16,557 bases of DNA from Chersky-822 sp035509195 (lineage in GTDB: Bacteria > Actinomycetota > Actinomycetes > Streptosporangiales > Streptosporangiaceae). The first letter of the stretch is position 1. Each line of letters opens with the position of its first letter. The position numbers were made by a program, and so were the translations under genes. The stretch is taken from the NCBI GenBank assembly GCA_035509195.1, contig DATJLT010000104.1, forward strand, positions 1 to 16,557. Reading direction: 5' to 3'. The notes below the pieces were generated by a model. That model made no database searches and was not told the DNA's origin. It worked only from the letters and a program-made list of their open reading frames with translations. Below, one piece after another: positions 1 through 8,784 of this stretch.

Positions 1-46
1 CGGGCGGGCCACGGCGGCGGGGGCGGGTCGCGGGGGTGCTTGGGCG

Positions 47-3000
47 TTACTGGGCAGGGAGGGTGCTCGTGGAGACTAGGGTTCTGATCGCTCGGAGGGC
101 GACGGAAAGGGTCGCGACCGTGAAGGCGTCACTCTCCCAGATCTCGGTCAGAGTCCGTTCGGCCCGGCCAACCGCTGACTCGTTCCTGGCCACCCAGCCT
201 GCCAGCCGTTCCTCGGGCGTGCCCTGGGCAGTCACGGTCAGCACGTCCCTGGCCAGAGCAGCGTGCGCAGTGTAGAGGTCGTCCCGCAGGGCGCCTCGCG
301 CCATCGTGGTCCAGCGGTCTTCCCTGGGCAGGGCCGTGATCCGGTCACGCAGCCTGCTTATCTGGAGCCGGTCGGCGAGGTCGAAGTAGACCTCGGCAAC
401 CTCATCTACGCTCCTGCCGACGTGCGAGGCGATCTCGACGATGTCGAAGGCCGAGTAGGCGGGCACCATGGCCGCGACGCGGTCGGCGAGGCTGTCGGGG
501 AAGCCGAGCCCGGCGTACTGATCACGCCGTTCGTAGAATCCGGCCAGGTCGAGCCCGACGAGCAGCTTAGGCAGGCTGGCGGCCACATTGAGTACCCCGT
601 CAGCGAAGTAGTCGATCGTGGCCTGGATGTCGAAGGGCGGCCGCCTGAAGTGCAGCAGCCACCTGGAAGCGCGCTCGGTCAGCTTGCGGCCCTCGAGCAG
701 GGCGAGGGTCTGCGCGGATGCCGCCACCTGCCCGTCGAGCAGCTTGAGCTGATACCAGAACCCGGCCATGTCGAAGACCTCACGCGCCACCAGCCACGCC
801 TGCGTGATGTCGGCGGTCGAGGCTCCTGTCTCCTCGCCTAGGCGGAATGCGAACGTGATCCCTGCCCTGTCCACCATGTCGTTGATCACGGCGGTGGTGA
901 TGATCTCCCTGTGCAACCTGTGCGCGGTCATGCGGGCTGCGAAGCGCTCCCTGAGCGGAACAGGGAAGTAAGCGGTTAGCACTCGCCGCAGGTAAGGGTC
1001 ATCGGGCAACTCGGAGTGCAGCATCTCCTCCTCGCAGGCGATCTTGGTGTTCGCGAGAAGCACGGAGAACTCGGGCAGCGTGAGTCCGCCAGAGATCGAC
1101 CGGCGCTCAGAGATGTCCTTGTCCGCGGGGAGCACGTCGAGCCGGCGCCTGATCCGCCCCTCGCGCTCGAGCTTGCGTATGTACCTGGCATGCACGTGCA
1201 GCATCTGCTGCGCCTGCGCACGGGACGCGGCGAGCGCGCGGTTCTGGTGATAGTTGTGCGCCAGCACCAGCCTGGCGACCTCGGCTGTCATCTGCGCCAG
1301 CAGCGAATCCCTGTCGGCGACGGTCATGATCCCTTCCCTGACGACCTCATCAAGGAGGATCTTGATGTTGACCTCGTGGTCAGAGGTGTCGACGCCGGCC
1401 GAGTTGTCGATGAAGTCCGTGTTGACCAGACCGCCGCCCAGCGAGTACTCGATCCTGGCCTCCTGGGTAAGTCCAAGGTTCCCGCCTTCGCCGATGACAC
1501 GGCAGCGCAACTGCGAGGCGTCGACGCGCACCGCGTCGTTGGTACGGTCGCCGACGTCGGCGTGCGACTGGCCAGTCGCCTTCACGTAGGTACCGATGCC
1601 GCCGTTCCACAGCAGATCGACGGGCGCCTGGAGGATCGCGTTGATGAGCTGGTCGGGTGACAGGGAGGTCACGCCGTCTGCGAGGCCGAGCACAGCCCTT
1701 ACCTGCGGTGATAGCGAGACCGATTTGGCCGAGCGCGGCCACACGCCGCCGCCGGCCGCGATCAGCCCCCTGTCGTAGTCATCCCATGACGAGCGCGGCT
1801 GCTCGAAGAGCCTGCGGCGCTCGAGGAAGCTAGCCGCGGGATCGGGATCTGGATCAAGGAAAACATGCCGGTGATCGAAGGCCGCGACCAGCTTGATGTG
1901 CTCGGAGAGCAGCATGCCGTTGCCGAAGACGTCGCCTGACATGTCGCCGATCCCGGAAACGGTGAAGTCGGTCACCCCTACGTCCACGCCAAGCGTGGTG
2001 AAGTGGAACTTCACGGACTCCCAGGCACCGCGGGCGGTGATTCCCATCTTCTTGTGGTCGTACCCGGCAGAGCCTCCTGAAGCGAACGCGTCCCCGAGCC
2101 AGAACCCGCGCTCGAGCGCGATCTCGTTGGCGGTGTCTGAGAACGTCGCTGTCCCCTTGTCGGCCGCGACGACCAGGTAAGGGTCATCGCCGTCGAGCCT
2201 GACCACCCGCTCAGGCGGGACCACGACGCCCGCCCGCAGGTTGTCTGTGACGTCGAGCATCGCCTTGATGAACATCTGATAGCAGGACTTGACTTCCGCG
2301 GCGTGCGCCTCGCGGTCAGCCGGGTCGGGAAGCTGCTTGCAGACGAATCCTCCCTTGGCGCCTGACGGAACGATGACCGAGTTCTTGACCTCTTGCGCCT
2401 TGGCCAGCCCGAGGATCTCGGTGCGGAAGTCCTCACGCCGGTCCGACCAGCGCAGGCCACCGCGGGCAACGCTGGCGAATCGCAGGTGCACGCCCTCGAA
2501 CCTGGGCGCATAGACGAACATCTCGTACTTCGGCCTTGGCGCGGGCAGGTCGGGCACCGCCCTGGCGTCCAGCTTGAACACGAGGTACCTGAGCGGCTCG
2601 GCCGAGCCAGGCAGGGCACGGAAGTAGTTCGTGCGCCGCGTCGCCATCACCAGGCCGAGGTAGGCGCGCAGGATCCGGTCCTCATCAAGGCTCGCCACCT
2701 CGTCGAGCCCGCCGGCGATCTCCTCGGCCAGCGCCTCGCTCCGCTCGGACACGCCGCTTTGCATGTCAGGATCGAACCTGGACTCGAACAGCCTGATGAG
2801 CTGCCGGGTGATCACCGGATTGTGGCTCAGCACCTGGGCTATGTAGGTCTGGCTGAACATGGTGCCCGTCTGCCGCAAGTACTTCGCGTACGCGCGCAGG
2901 ACGACCGCCTGGCGCCAGGAAAGACCGGCGTCAAGTACCAAGGCGTTAAACGAGTCATCCTCGATCTCGCCGCTCCACAGCGCCGCCAGCGCCCCCTCCA

Positions 3001-5020
3001 GTTGCCCGGCGAACGCCGACACCTCGGGAGCGCCCTCAGGCCGGCGGCCGTTGGGCCCGGAAGCGGACGGACTCGGGCGCAGCCCGAAGTCGTACACCCA
3101 GAACGGCTCGGTAGTGCCGAATTGGTAAGGGTGCTCGTCGACGACTTCCACGCCCATGTGCTGTAGCCGTGGCAGGACATCGGTGAGCGTGATCGGCGCG
3201 CCGTTGCGGTGAATCGTCAGCCGCCACACCCGCCGCCCGGTCGCGTCAGGGTCGAACTCGACAGGCACGCCGCCTACATAGCCGGACGACTCCCACATCT
3301 CGAACGAGATTTGCTGCCCTGCCTCACGCATCTCCTTGATCTTCGCGAGGTCGGACACGGCGGCTGCGGCGGGCACGTCGTTCTTGTAGCCGTCGGAGAT
3401 CGCGCCGCCGAACTGGCTGACCAGTGCTCTTCCCGTGTCCTCGCCAAGCTGCGCGACGGCCTCGGCAAGCAGGTCGTCGTCCCAGGACCTGACGGCGGCG
3501 GCCACCTCCTGCTCGAGCAGGCCAGGCTCGGGTCTGGCGAGCTTCTGCCCTGGTGCCGGCCGTACCACGATGTGCAGGCGCGCGATCGGCGTCTCGTCAA
3601 CGATCGCGCTGTAGTCAAGCTGCGAGGCATTGAGCTCGCGCTTCAAGATGCCCTGCACAGCCAGCCTGGTCTTGGTGTTGTACCTGTCTCTCGACAAGTA
3701 GACCAGGCAAGACACGTACCTGCCATAAACGTCCTCGCGCAGGAAGAGGCGGGTCTGCATCCTCTCGCGTAGCCGAAGTACCTCGCTGGCAACGTCCGCG
3801 AGGTCCGCGACCTTGGTCTGGAACATCTCCTCGCGCGGATAGGCCTCCATGAACTCGGCCACGTCACGCCCGTCGTGACTCTCGGCCAGGATGCCGCTCT
3901 CGCTGAACACGTCGGCCAGCTTGCGGCGCAGTACGGGAATCCTGGTGATGCTGTCCGTGTAGGCCATGTGCGTGTAAAGCCCGAGGAACCGGTACTCGCC
4001 GACGACCCGCCCGTCAGGCGCGATCTTCTTGATCCCGATGTAATCCAGGTAGCTCGGCCGGTGGACGGTGGCCCTGCTGTTCGTCTTCGTCATGATCAGC
4101 CGGTGCACAGGGTCGGTGGCAAGAGCCCTGGCCCGGGAGGGCAGCACCTCAAGCGAGCTCGTGCTTGTCTTGTCGTGCCGCAGCACGCCAAGCCCGGTGC
4201 CAGGCACGCCGCGAAGCGCGAGTCCCTCTGAGTCCTCGACCAGGTCATACTCGCGGTAGCCGAGGAACGTGAAGTGCGAGTCGACGAGCCAGCGAAGCAA
4301 CTGGCCGATCTCGGCCGTCGACTCGGGCGCGTCGGGCTCTGCCTGCCTGGCAGCGACCGACTCAACTTCGGCCTCGGCCGCGAACTTGCTGGCTAGCCTG
4401 TCGGCCATGGCTCGCATCTTCGGGTAATCCTCGACCGCGGTCCGCACGTCGGCGAGCCCGCGCTCCAGTGCGGCCGCGATCGCCTCTCCCTTGCCATCGG
4501 CCAGCCTGGCCACTTCGAGATGCGACCAGGATTCAGCGAGCTGGTGCGGGTCATCGGCGCTCAGCGGGCGCATGCCGTCCGCAAGGCGCGGGCCTTCGAT
4601 CGGCCTGATGACCTCGCGCAAGACGCCGGTAACGTCCCTGCTCACCATGAGCTGCGGGTGCACGACCAGTTCAGGTGTCACGTCGTAAACGGCCAGCGTC
4701 ATCGTGATCGTGTCCACCAGGAACGGCATGTCATCGGTGACCACGTCGATGACGTCACGGCCAGGCAGCAAGGTCTCCTCGGCACCCGCCCTGACCTTGA
4801 CAAGCGCCCGGCCGTGAGGACGGTGCGCGGCCAGCTCAGCGTGCTCGGCGGCGACCTGGCCCGCCCGCCTTGGGCCCGCGCCTGTCAGGTCGCTGGCGTC
4901 GACGTGCCGGTAATAACATCGCAGGTAGTTGGCCTGATCACCGACGTTGCCGATCGCACCGAGCTCAGCTGCCGCTTCGGCAAGCAGCTTCTTCTTCACC
5001 GCACCCTGATGCTCCGACAT
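47..5020 (-). CDS. gdh: NAD-specific glutamate dehydrogenase, large (180-kDa) type
   Basis: This cytosolic enzyme oxidatively deaminates L-glutamate to 2-oxoglutarate and ammonium with NAD+. It is 1657 residues long, normal for the L_180 class. The N-terminal half is the regulatory, ACT-like region of this family (for example DDMPFLVDTIT near residues 96-106). The catalytic core starts near 854 with GGLRWSDRREDFRTE, followed by the PSGAKGGF lysine region near 885. The dinucleotide-binding GIGDMSGDVFGNG is near 1023, NGGIGTY near 1139 and EGGNLGLTQEARIEY near 1178. The reading frame is intact. The open frame runs back to 5179 inside the preceding gene, but the ATG at 5020 has an AAGGAG (5028-5033) 7 nt upstream and begins MSEHQGAVKK, so I chose it. 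It starts 19 nt after the tryptophan dioxygenase stop and is the last gene of the unit. It would consume the glutamate made by PruA, the first gene. Confidence 0.96.
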   Translation of the reverse strand: MSEHQGAVKKKLLAEAAAELGAIGNVGDQANYLRCYYRHVDASDLTGAGPRRAGQVAAEHAELAAHRPHGRALVKVRAGAEETLLPGRDVIDVVTDDMPFLVDTITMTLAVYDVTPELVVHPQLMVSRDVTGVLREVIRPIEGPRLADGMRPLSADDPHQLAESWSHLEVARLADGKGEAIAAALERGLADVRTAVEDYPKMRAMADRLASKFAAEAEVESVAARQAEPDAPESTAEIGQLLRWLVDSHFTFLGYREYDLVEDSEGLALRGVPGTGLGVLRHDKTSTSSLEVLPSRARALATDPVHRLIMTKTNSRATVHRPSYLDYIGIKKIAPDGRVVGEYRFLGLYTHMAYTDSITRIPVLRRKLADVFSESGILAESHDGRDVAEFMEAYPREEMFQTKVADLADVASEVLRLRERMQTRLFLREDVYGRYVSCLVYLSRDRYNTKTRLAVQGILKRELNASQLDYSAIVDETPIARLHIVVRPAPGQKLARPEPGLLEQEVAAAVRSWDDDLLAEAVAQLGEDTGRALVSQFGGAISDGYKNDVPAAAAVSDLAKIKEMREAGQQISFEMWESSGYVGGVPVEFDPDATGRRVWRLTIHRNGAPITLTDVLPRLQHMGVEVVDEHPYQFGTTEPFWVYDFGLRPSPSASGPNGRRPEGAPEVSAFAGQLEGALAALWSGEIEDDSFNALVLDAGLSWRQAVVLRAYAKYLRQTGTMFSQTYIAQVLSHNPVITRQLIRLFESRFDPDMQSGVSERSEALAEEIAGGLDEVASLDEDRILRAYLGLVMATRRTNYFRALPGSAEPLRYLVFKLDARAVPDLPAPRPKYEMFVYAPRFEGVHLRFASVARGGLRWSDRREDFRTEILGLAKAQEVKNSVIVPSGAKGGFVCKQLPDPADREAHAAEVKSCYQMFIKAMLDVTDNLRAGVVVPPERVVRLDGDDPYLVVAADKGTATFSDTANEIALERGFWLGDAFASGGSAGYDHKKMGITARGAWESVKFHFTTLGVDVGVTDFTVSGIGDMSGDVFGNGMLLSEHIKLVAAFDHRHVFLDPDPDPAASFLERRRLFEQPRSSWDDYDRGLIAAGGGVWPRSAKSVSLSPQVRAVLGLADGVTSLSPDQLINAILQAPVDLLWNGGIGTYVKATGQSHADVGDRTNDAVRVDASQLRCRVIGEGGNLGLTQEARIEYSLGGGLVNTDFIDNSAGVDTSDHEVNIKILLDEVVREGIMTVADRDSLLAQMTAEVARLVLAHNYHQNRALAASRAQAQQMLHVHARYIRKLEREGRIRRRLDVLPADKDISERRSISGGLTLPEFSVLLANTKIACEEEMLHSELPDDPYLRRVLTAYFPVPLRERFAARMTAHRLHREIITTAVINDMVDRAGITFAFRLGEETGASTADITQAWLVAREVFDMAGFWYQLKLLDGQVAASAQTLALLEGRKLTERASRWLLHFRRPPFDIQATIDYFADGVLNVAASLPKLLVGLDLAGFYERRDQYAGLGFPDSLADRVAAMVPAYSAFDIVEIASHVGRSVDEVAEVYFDLADRLQISRLRDRITALPREDRWTTMARGALRDDLYTAHAALARDVLTVTAQGTPEERLAGWVARNESAVGRAERTLTEIWESDAFTVATLSVALRAIRTLVSTSTLPAQ

Positions 5021-5027
5021 CGCCCCA

Positions 5028-5033
5028 CTCCTT
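5028..5033 (-). promoter_or_regulatory. Shine-Dalgarno site deciding the gdh start
   Basis: AAGGAG on the minus strand, 7 nt before the ATG at 5020. No comparable site precedes the upstream in-frame start at 5179, which lies inside the tryptophan dioxygenase gene. Confidence 0.8.
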
Positions 5034-5039
5034 CGTGGT

Positions 5040-5825
5040 TTACAGCTTGTCCCGAAGTTCCCAAAGAAACGGGTAATAACGCAAGGGCACTCGTCCGTAC
5101 AGATAGGGAGCACCTGTCGAACCGCCAGTGCCTGACTTGGTGCCGATCTGGCGTTCGACCATCTGCACGTGCCTGGCACGCCAGAGCCCTGACAGCTCGT
5201 CGTGCGTCAGCAAGCCCTCAGCGAGCTGCCAGAGGTCATCGTGCGACGCGCGCTGCCTTGCCACGGCCAGCAGCGACTCCATGACCTCATCGTCGGTGGA
5301 GACCGCCAGGCCACGGCTGGAGAGCAGTTCCAGGTACGCGTCCCAAAGCGAAGGTTCGGCGAGCCTGCGGTCAAGCCGGGTCCGCTCGTCCTGCGTCAGG
5401 GACCTGAACCGTCCCACGAACCGGGAATCCTTGGCCCCTGACAGGAACTCAAGCTCCCTGAACTGCACGGACTGCAGTCCGCTTGCCGGGGCAAGCGCCG
5501 CCCTGAACTGCAGGAAATCCTGGGGGGTCATCGTCTCGAGCACATCGATCTGACTGATGAGCAACCGCTCGATCACGTGGGCACGCCGCAGCAAGTGCCC
5601 GGCCAGCCAGGTCTGGCTGGCGGCCATGGAGTCCCTCGCGGCGACCAGTTCATGCAGCAGTTGCTTGAACCACAGCTCGTAGACCTGATGCGTGGTGATG
5701 AACAACAGTTCGTCGTGCGCTGGCGGCTCGACCAGCGGCACTTGCTGCGAGAGCAGCTCAGGCAGACGCAGGTACGTGCCGTACGTCAGGCGGCCGCCTT
5801 CCTCGCCGAAGCTGCGCCCGCTCAT
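5040..5825 (-). CDS. kynA: Tryptophan 2,3-dioxygenase
   Basis: This haem enzyme opens the indole ring of L-tryptophan with O2 to give N-formylkynurenine, the first step of the kynurenine pathway. The 261-residue protein carries the family signatures in order: LTYGTYLRLPELL (13-25), ITTHQVYELWFKQLLHEL (43-60, with H46 on the distal haem side), DFLQFRAALAPASGLQS (103-119, with F104 and R108 in the substrate pocket as in the animal enzyme), RHVQMVERQIGTKSGTGGS (218-236, with H219 as the expected proximal haem ligand and T233 contacting the tryptophan ammonium). The start ATG shares its A with the TGA of the preceding acetoacetyl-CoA synthetase gene (TGATG), and no good Shine-Dalgarno is seen, so translation is probably coupled. 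No kynurenine formamidase or kynureninase gene is in the window, so the rest of the pathway must be elsewhere or the product has another fate. Confidence 0.96.
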   Translation of the reverse strand: MSGRSFGEEGGRLTYGTYLRLPELLSQQVPLVEPPAHDELLFITTHQVYELWFKQLLHELVAARDSMAASQTWLAGHLLRRAHVIERLLISQIDVLETMTPQDFLQFRAALAPASGLQSVQFRELEFLSGAKDSRFVGRFRSLTQDERTRLDRRLAEPSLWDAYLELLSSRGLAVSTDDEVMESLLAVARQRASHDDLWQLAEGLLTHDELSGLWRARHVQMVERQIGTKSGTGGSTGAPYLYGRVPLRYYPFLWELRDKL

Positions 5826-7852
5826 CAGGCGCCGCCAGGAGCGAAGTAACTGAGCACGTCGGGGTTGGCCAGCGAGCTCGGATCCGCGGCCCGCTCGACC
5901 GGAGTTCCCGTAAGGATCTTCCTTACCGGCACCTCAAGCTTCTTTCCTGAGAGCGTGCGCGGCACTCCTGGAACCTGGTGGATCTCGTCGGGCACGTGCC
6001 TGGGCGACAGCCCTGACCGCAGGGCAGCCTTGATGCGGCCGGTGAGGGAGTCATCGAGCGGCACGCCTTCGGCTAGCACCACGTACAAGATCAGCCTCCC
6101 CTCTGTCCCTAGCACCCCGGTGTCGATCACGAGACTGTCGCTGATCTCGGAGAAGTCCTCGACTACCCGGTAGAACTCACTCGTCCCCATCCGCACGCCG
6201 CCGCGGTTCAGCGTCGCGTCTGACCGACCGTAAATCACGCAGCCTCCGTCGGGAAGGAACATGATCCAGTCTCCGTGCCGCCAAACGCCGGGAAAGTCCG
6301 CATAGTAGCTCGCGCGGTACCGTTCGCCGGAATCGTCCCCCCAGAATCCGACCGGCATCGAAGGCAGCGGCTCGGTCAGCACCAGTTCGCCGACCTCACC
6401 AATGACCGGCTCACCTGCCGCATCGAACGCCTCGACCTTGGCTCCGAGGCAAGAGCCTGCGATGATCCCGCTCCGTACGGGCAGCAGCGGATTGGGCCCT
6501 ACGAACCCGGTGCACACGTCGGTGCCGCCGGAAAACGACCCGAGCGAGAACGTAGGATGAGCGCCTGGCGCGACCTCCTGGTACACCCAGTCGAACCCCT
6601 CTGGCGGCAGCGGCGACCCCGTCGACCCGACCCCGCGCAGCCGTGACAGGTCGTGCTCGGTCCCCGGCCGCGCTCCTGCCTTCATGCTCGCGATGAGGTA
6701 GGGCGCTCCCGTGCCGAAGTACGTGACCCCGGTCTCGGCGGCAAGCCGCCAGAGTTCGTCCGTCGCCGGGTACGTCGCGCTCCCGTCGTACGCGACCGCG
6801 GTGGCCCCGGCCAGCAGTGCCCCCGCCAGGTAGTTCCACATCATCCACCCGGTCGTCGTGTACCAGAAGAACACGTCGCCAGGCCCGATGTCCTGGTGCA
6901 GTCCGAGCGCCTTCAGGTGCTCTGCGACGACCCCGCCGTGGCCGTGCGTGATCGGCTTGGGCAGCCCCGTCGTGCCCGATGAGTAAAGCACCCACAAGGG
7001 ATGGCCAAAGGGCACCTCATCGAACTCGGCCCTGAGGGCGGGATCTACTCCGTCGCCGAGCCCTGCCCAGGGAACGGCGGGCACAGGCAACGCCGGCCCC
7101 TGGCCGCTCACGGGAACGTAGTCCACGGTGATCACCGCCGCGAGGGAAGGAAGCCCCTGAACGATCGCCGCGACTTCGTCGCGCCGATCGTAGGGCTTCC
7201 CGTTGTAAACGTACCCGTCGACGGCGATCAAGACCTTGGGCGTGACCTGGGAGAACCGGTCGACCACGGCCGGAACCCCGAAGTCCGGCGAACAGGAAGT
7301 CCAGATCGCGCCGAGGCTGGCCGTGGCCAGGAGCCCGACGAGCGCCTGCGGCGAATTGGGCAGGTAAGCCGCGACCCGGTCGCCAAGCCCGACGCCGAGC
7401 CGGACCAGGGCCGATCTAAGGACCGCGACCTGATGGTCGAGTTCCCCGTAGCTCAAAGAGCCCGTGTGGCCTGGCGTTCGCCCATTTCCGGCCTCAGACC
7501 GGTACACCAACGCCGTACGGTGCGGGTCTTCAAGAGCCGTCCGCAGCGCGTTCCTCGCGTAGTTGAGCGTGGCGCCGTCGAACCAGGTGATGTCCGGCAT
7601 CACGGAGCCGGTGATGACCGGCCCCGCACCACGTTCGCCGAGTACGCCGAAGTACTCCCAGACCGTCTCCCAGAACAGCGCCACGTTGTCGACCGACCAC
7701 TGCCAGAGCTGGTGGTATCCGTGGCCGGTGTCAGCACCGTGCCGCGCCCCCACCCACCGCCGGTAATTAGTGATCCGCGCCCGTTCGATCGTCTCCTCGC
7801 TCGGGACGGACAACGTCGCGCCGTACCCGCGTCCGGCCGCTGATTCTGGCAT
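5825..7852 (-). CDS. aacS: Acetoacetyl-CoA synthetase (acetoacetate-CoA ligase)
   Basis: This ANL-superfamily adenylating enzyme converts acetoacetate, ATP and CoA to acetoacetyl-CoA, AMP and PPi. It is 675 residues long. The N-terminus has the acetyl/acetoacetyl-CoA synthetase cap (HQLWQWSVDNVALFWETVW, 47-65, and MPDITWFDGATLNYARN, 85-101). The ATP loop YSSGTTGLPKP is at 290-300, the aromatic motif TTGWMMWNYL at 333-342, the GGTDVCTGFVG segment at 442-452, and the hinge region HGDW...YGRSDATLNRGGVRMG at 527-556. The catalytic lysine of the C-terminal domain lies in LSGKKLEVPV (K637). The acetoacetate assignment rests on the overall similarity to AacS (FSGGTDVC, SGKKLEVPVR) rather than acetyl-CoA synthetase; an acetyl or other short-acyl substrate is the alternative. 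The ATG at 7852 follows an AAGGGG that lies in the last codons of the preceding gene. The stop overlaps the dioxygenase start by one base. Confidence 0.92.
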   Translation of the reverse strand: MPESAAGRGYGATLSVPSEETIERARITNYRRWVGARHGADTGHGYHQLWQWSVDNVALFWETVWEYFGVLGERGAGPVITGSVMPDITWFDGATLNYARNALRTALEDPHRTALVYRSEAGNGRTPGHTGSLSYGELDHQVAVLRSALVRLGVGLGDRVAAYLPNSPQALVGLLATASLGAIWTSCSPDFGVPAVVDRFSQVTPKVLIAVDGYVYNGKPYDRRDEVAAIVQGLPSLAAVITVDYVPVSGQGPALPVPAVPWAGLGDGVDPALRAEFDEVPFGHPLWVLYSSGTTGLPKPITHGHGGVVAEHLKALGLHQDIGPGDVFFWYTTTGWMMWNYLAGALLAGATAVAYDGSATYPATDELWRLAAETGVTYFGTGAPYLIASMKAGARPGTEHDLSRLRGVGSTGSPLPPEGFDWVYQEVAPGAHPTFSLGSFSGGTDVCTGFVGPNPLLPVRSGIIAGSCLGAKVEAFDAAGEPVIGEVGELVLTEPLPSMPVGFWGDDSGERYRASYYADFPGVWRHGDWIMFLPDGGCVIYGRSDATLNRGGVRMGTSEFYRVVEDFSEISDSLVIDTGVLGTEGRLILYVVLAEGVPLDDSLTGRIKAALRSGLSPRHVPDEIHQVPGVPRTLSGKKLEVPVRKILTGTPVERAADPSSLANPDVLSYFAPGGA

Positions 7853-7855
7853 CGG

Positions 7856-8071
7856 TTACCCCTTCTGGAATCGCCGCAGCGCGATAACTGCCCAGACCGC
7901 CTCGACCACGCCGAACGGCCAGGCGCCAGACAAGAATCCGTAGCTGCTCGCCAGCAAGCATCCGCAGGCGAAGGCCAGTATGAACCGGCGATGACGCCGT
8001 TCGAGCGCGTACATGGTCATCATGAACGCCAGCGCGACCACGCCGTAAATGGTCAGCGCCAGCCCGCTCAT
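7856..8071 (-). CDS. Small integral membrane protein, function unknown
   Basis: The 71-residue protein is mostly hydrophobic. Predicted membrane spans are about 3-22 (GLALTIYGVVALAFMMTMYA), 30-48 (FILAFACGCLLASSYGFLS) and possibly 52-66 (PFGVVEAVWAVIALR), separated by the basic turn ERRHRR (24-29), with a basic tail RRFQKG. I see no signal peptide or catalytic motif. It resembles short conserved actinobacterial membrane proteins, but I cannot assign a role. Its ATG overlaps the TGA of the preceding HAD gene by 4 nt (ATGA), and there is no separate Shine-Dalgarno, so it is probably translated by coupling. It ends 3 nt before acetoacetyl-CoA synthetase and its last codons supply that gene's ribosome site. 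The frame, the tight packing and the membrane pattern argue that it is real. Confidence 0.82.
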   Translation of the reverse strand: MSGLALTIYGVVALAFMMTMYALERRHRRFILAFACGCLLASSYGFLSGAWPFGVVEAVWAVIALRRFQKG

Positions 8072-8745
8072 GGGCTGACCGCGGCGACAACCCGTGTCGT
8101 GACGGACAGGTCGTCGAGCACCGGGTAGGCGCCGGCCTCCTTGAGCTCGGCCGCCGTCGAGCGACCGGTCGCCACCCCCACGCAGCGCACGGCGGCCACC
8201 TTAGCGGCGGCGACATCTCTCGTCGAGTCGCCCACGTACACTACGTCGCCCGAGGTCAGCTTGATTCCGTATTTCTCCTCAGACTTGGCGAGCGAACGCA
8301 AGATCTGCGTGCCCTTCGGGTACACGTCTGACCCGAACCCGCCGATCTCGGTGTCCAGGTACCTGTCGAGCCCGAACGCCCGCAGCTTGTGAACGGCGTT
8401 CGGCTTGATCGTGCCCGTCAGCACCGTCTGGATCGCGCCGGGGAGCCGTGAGACCGCGGCCAGGGACTCAAGCGCCCCTGGCAGGAGCCTTCCGCGTTCG
8501 GCGAGCAGCCCCGCGCGGCTGCCGAACGCCGCCGCCAGCTCGGCGTGGTAGTGCGCGAGCTGGTCGTTCGCCTCAGAGACGACCTCATTGATCGCCAGCG
8601 ACTCGAAGAAGATCTCGGAGTCGGTCGCGCCGGCGAGCTGCGGCAACGCCACGAGCCTGCGCCCGGTCGTGCGCTGGAACGCCTCGGCGTAAGCATCGCG
8701 GGAAACGCGGGCCACATCCACCAGGGTCAGGTCGATGTTCCACAA
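8068..8745 (-). CDS. HAD-superfamily protein with Asn in place of the nucleophilic Asp
   Basis: This is a HAD-fold protein with a helical cap, of the phosphatase or phosphatase-like kind. The coordinates use the first conventional start, a TTG at 8745, giving 225 residues. That start gives a protein beginning MWNIDLTL, which cuts off most of the first core strand. An AAGGAG at 8785-8790 sits 6 nt before an in-frame ATT at 8778, which would add 11 residues and restore the strand (RLILWNIDLTL). In TTG numbering, motif I reads N3-I-D5-L-T7, where the family has DxDxT, so the nucleophile position is Asn (codon AAC, 8737-8739). Motif II (VLTGT, T110), motif III (YPKGT, K144) and motif IV (GDSTRD, D173 and D177) are present. 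The substrate is unknown and the catalytic state uncertain. It lies between pruA and the small membrane protein gene, which it overlaps by 4 nt. Confidence 0.88.
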   Translation of the reverse strand: MWNIDLTLVDVARVSRDAYAEAFQRTTGRRLVALPQLAGATDSEIFFESLAINEVVSEANDQLAHYHAELAAAFGSRAGLLAERGRLLPGALESLAAVSRLPGAIQTVLTGTIKPNAVHKLRAFGLDRYLDTEIGGFGSDVYPKGTQILRSLAKSEEKYGIKLTSGDVVYVGDSTRDVAAAKVAAVRCVGVATGRSTAAELKEAGAYPVLDDLSVTTRVVAAVSP

Positions 8746-8784
8746 GATCAGGCGCGGGTGGGCTGGGTTGGGTGAAATAGCTGT

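Noticed and set aside
1..46. Terminator or gene after the glutamate dehydrogenase stop
   Set aside because: The 46 bases are G-rich with no clear stem-loop or gene end; too short to interpret.
2393..3166. A 257-residue plus-strand open frame inside the glutamate dehydrogenase
   Set aside because: It is antisense to conserved coding sequence, has no recognisable motif and has no ribosome site in a gene-like context.
5021..5179. N-terminal extension of the glutamate dehydrogenase frame by 53 residues
   Set aside because: It overlaps the tryptophan dioxygenase gene, lacks a ribosome site and does not resemble the family; the ATG at 5020 has AAGGAG at ideal spacing.
7001..7843. A 280-residue plus-strand open frame opposite acetoacetyl-CoA synthetase
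   Set aside because: It is Arg/Pro-rich antisense sequence, a shadow of the synthetase gene.
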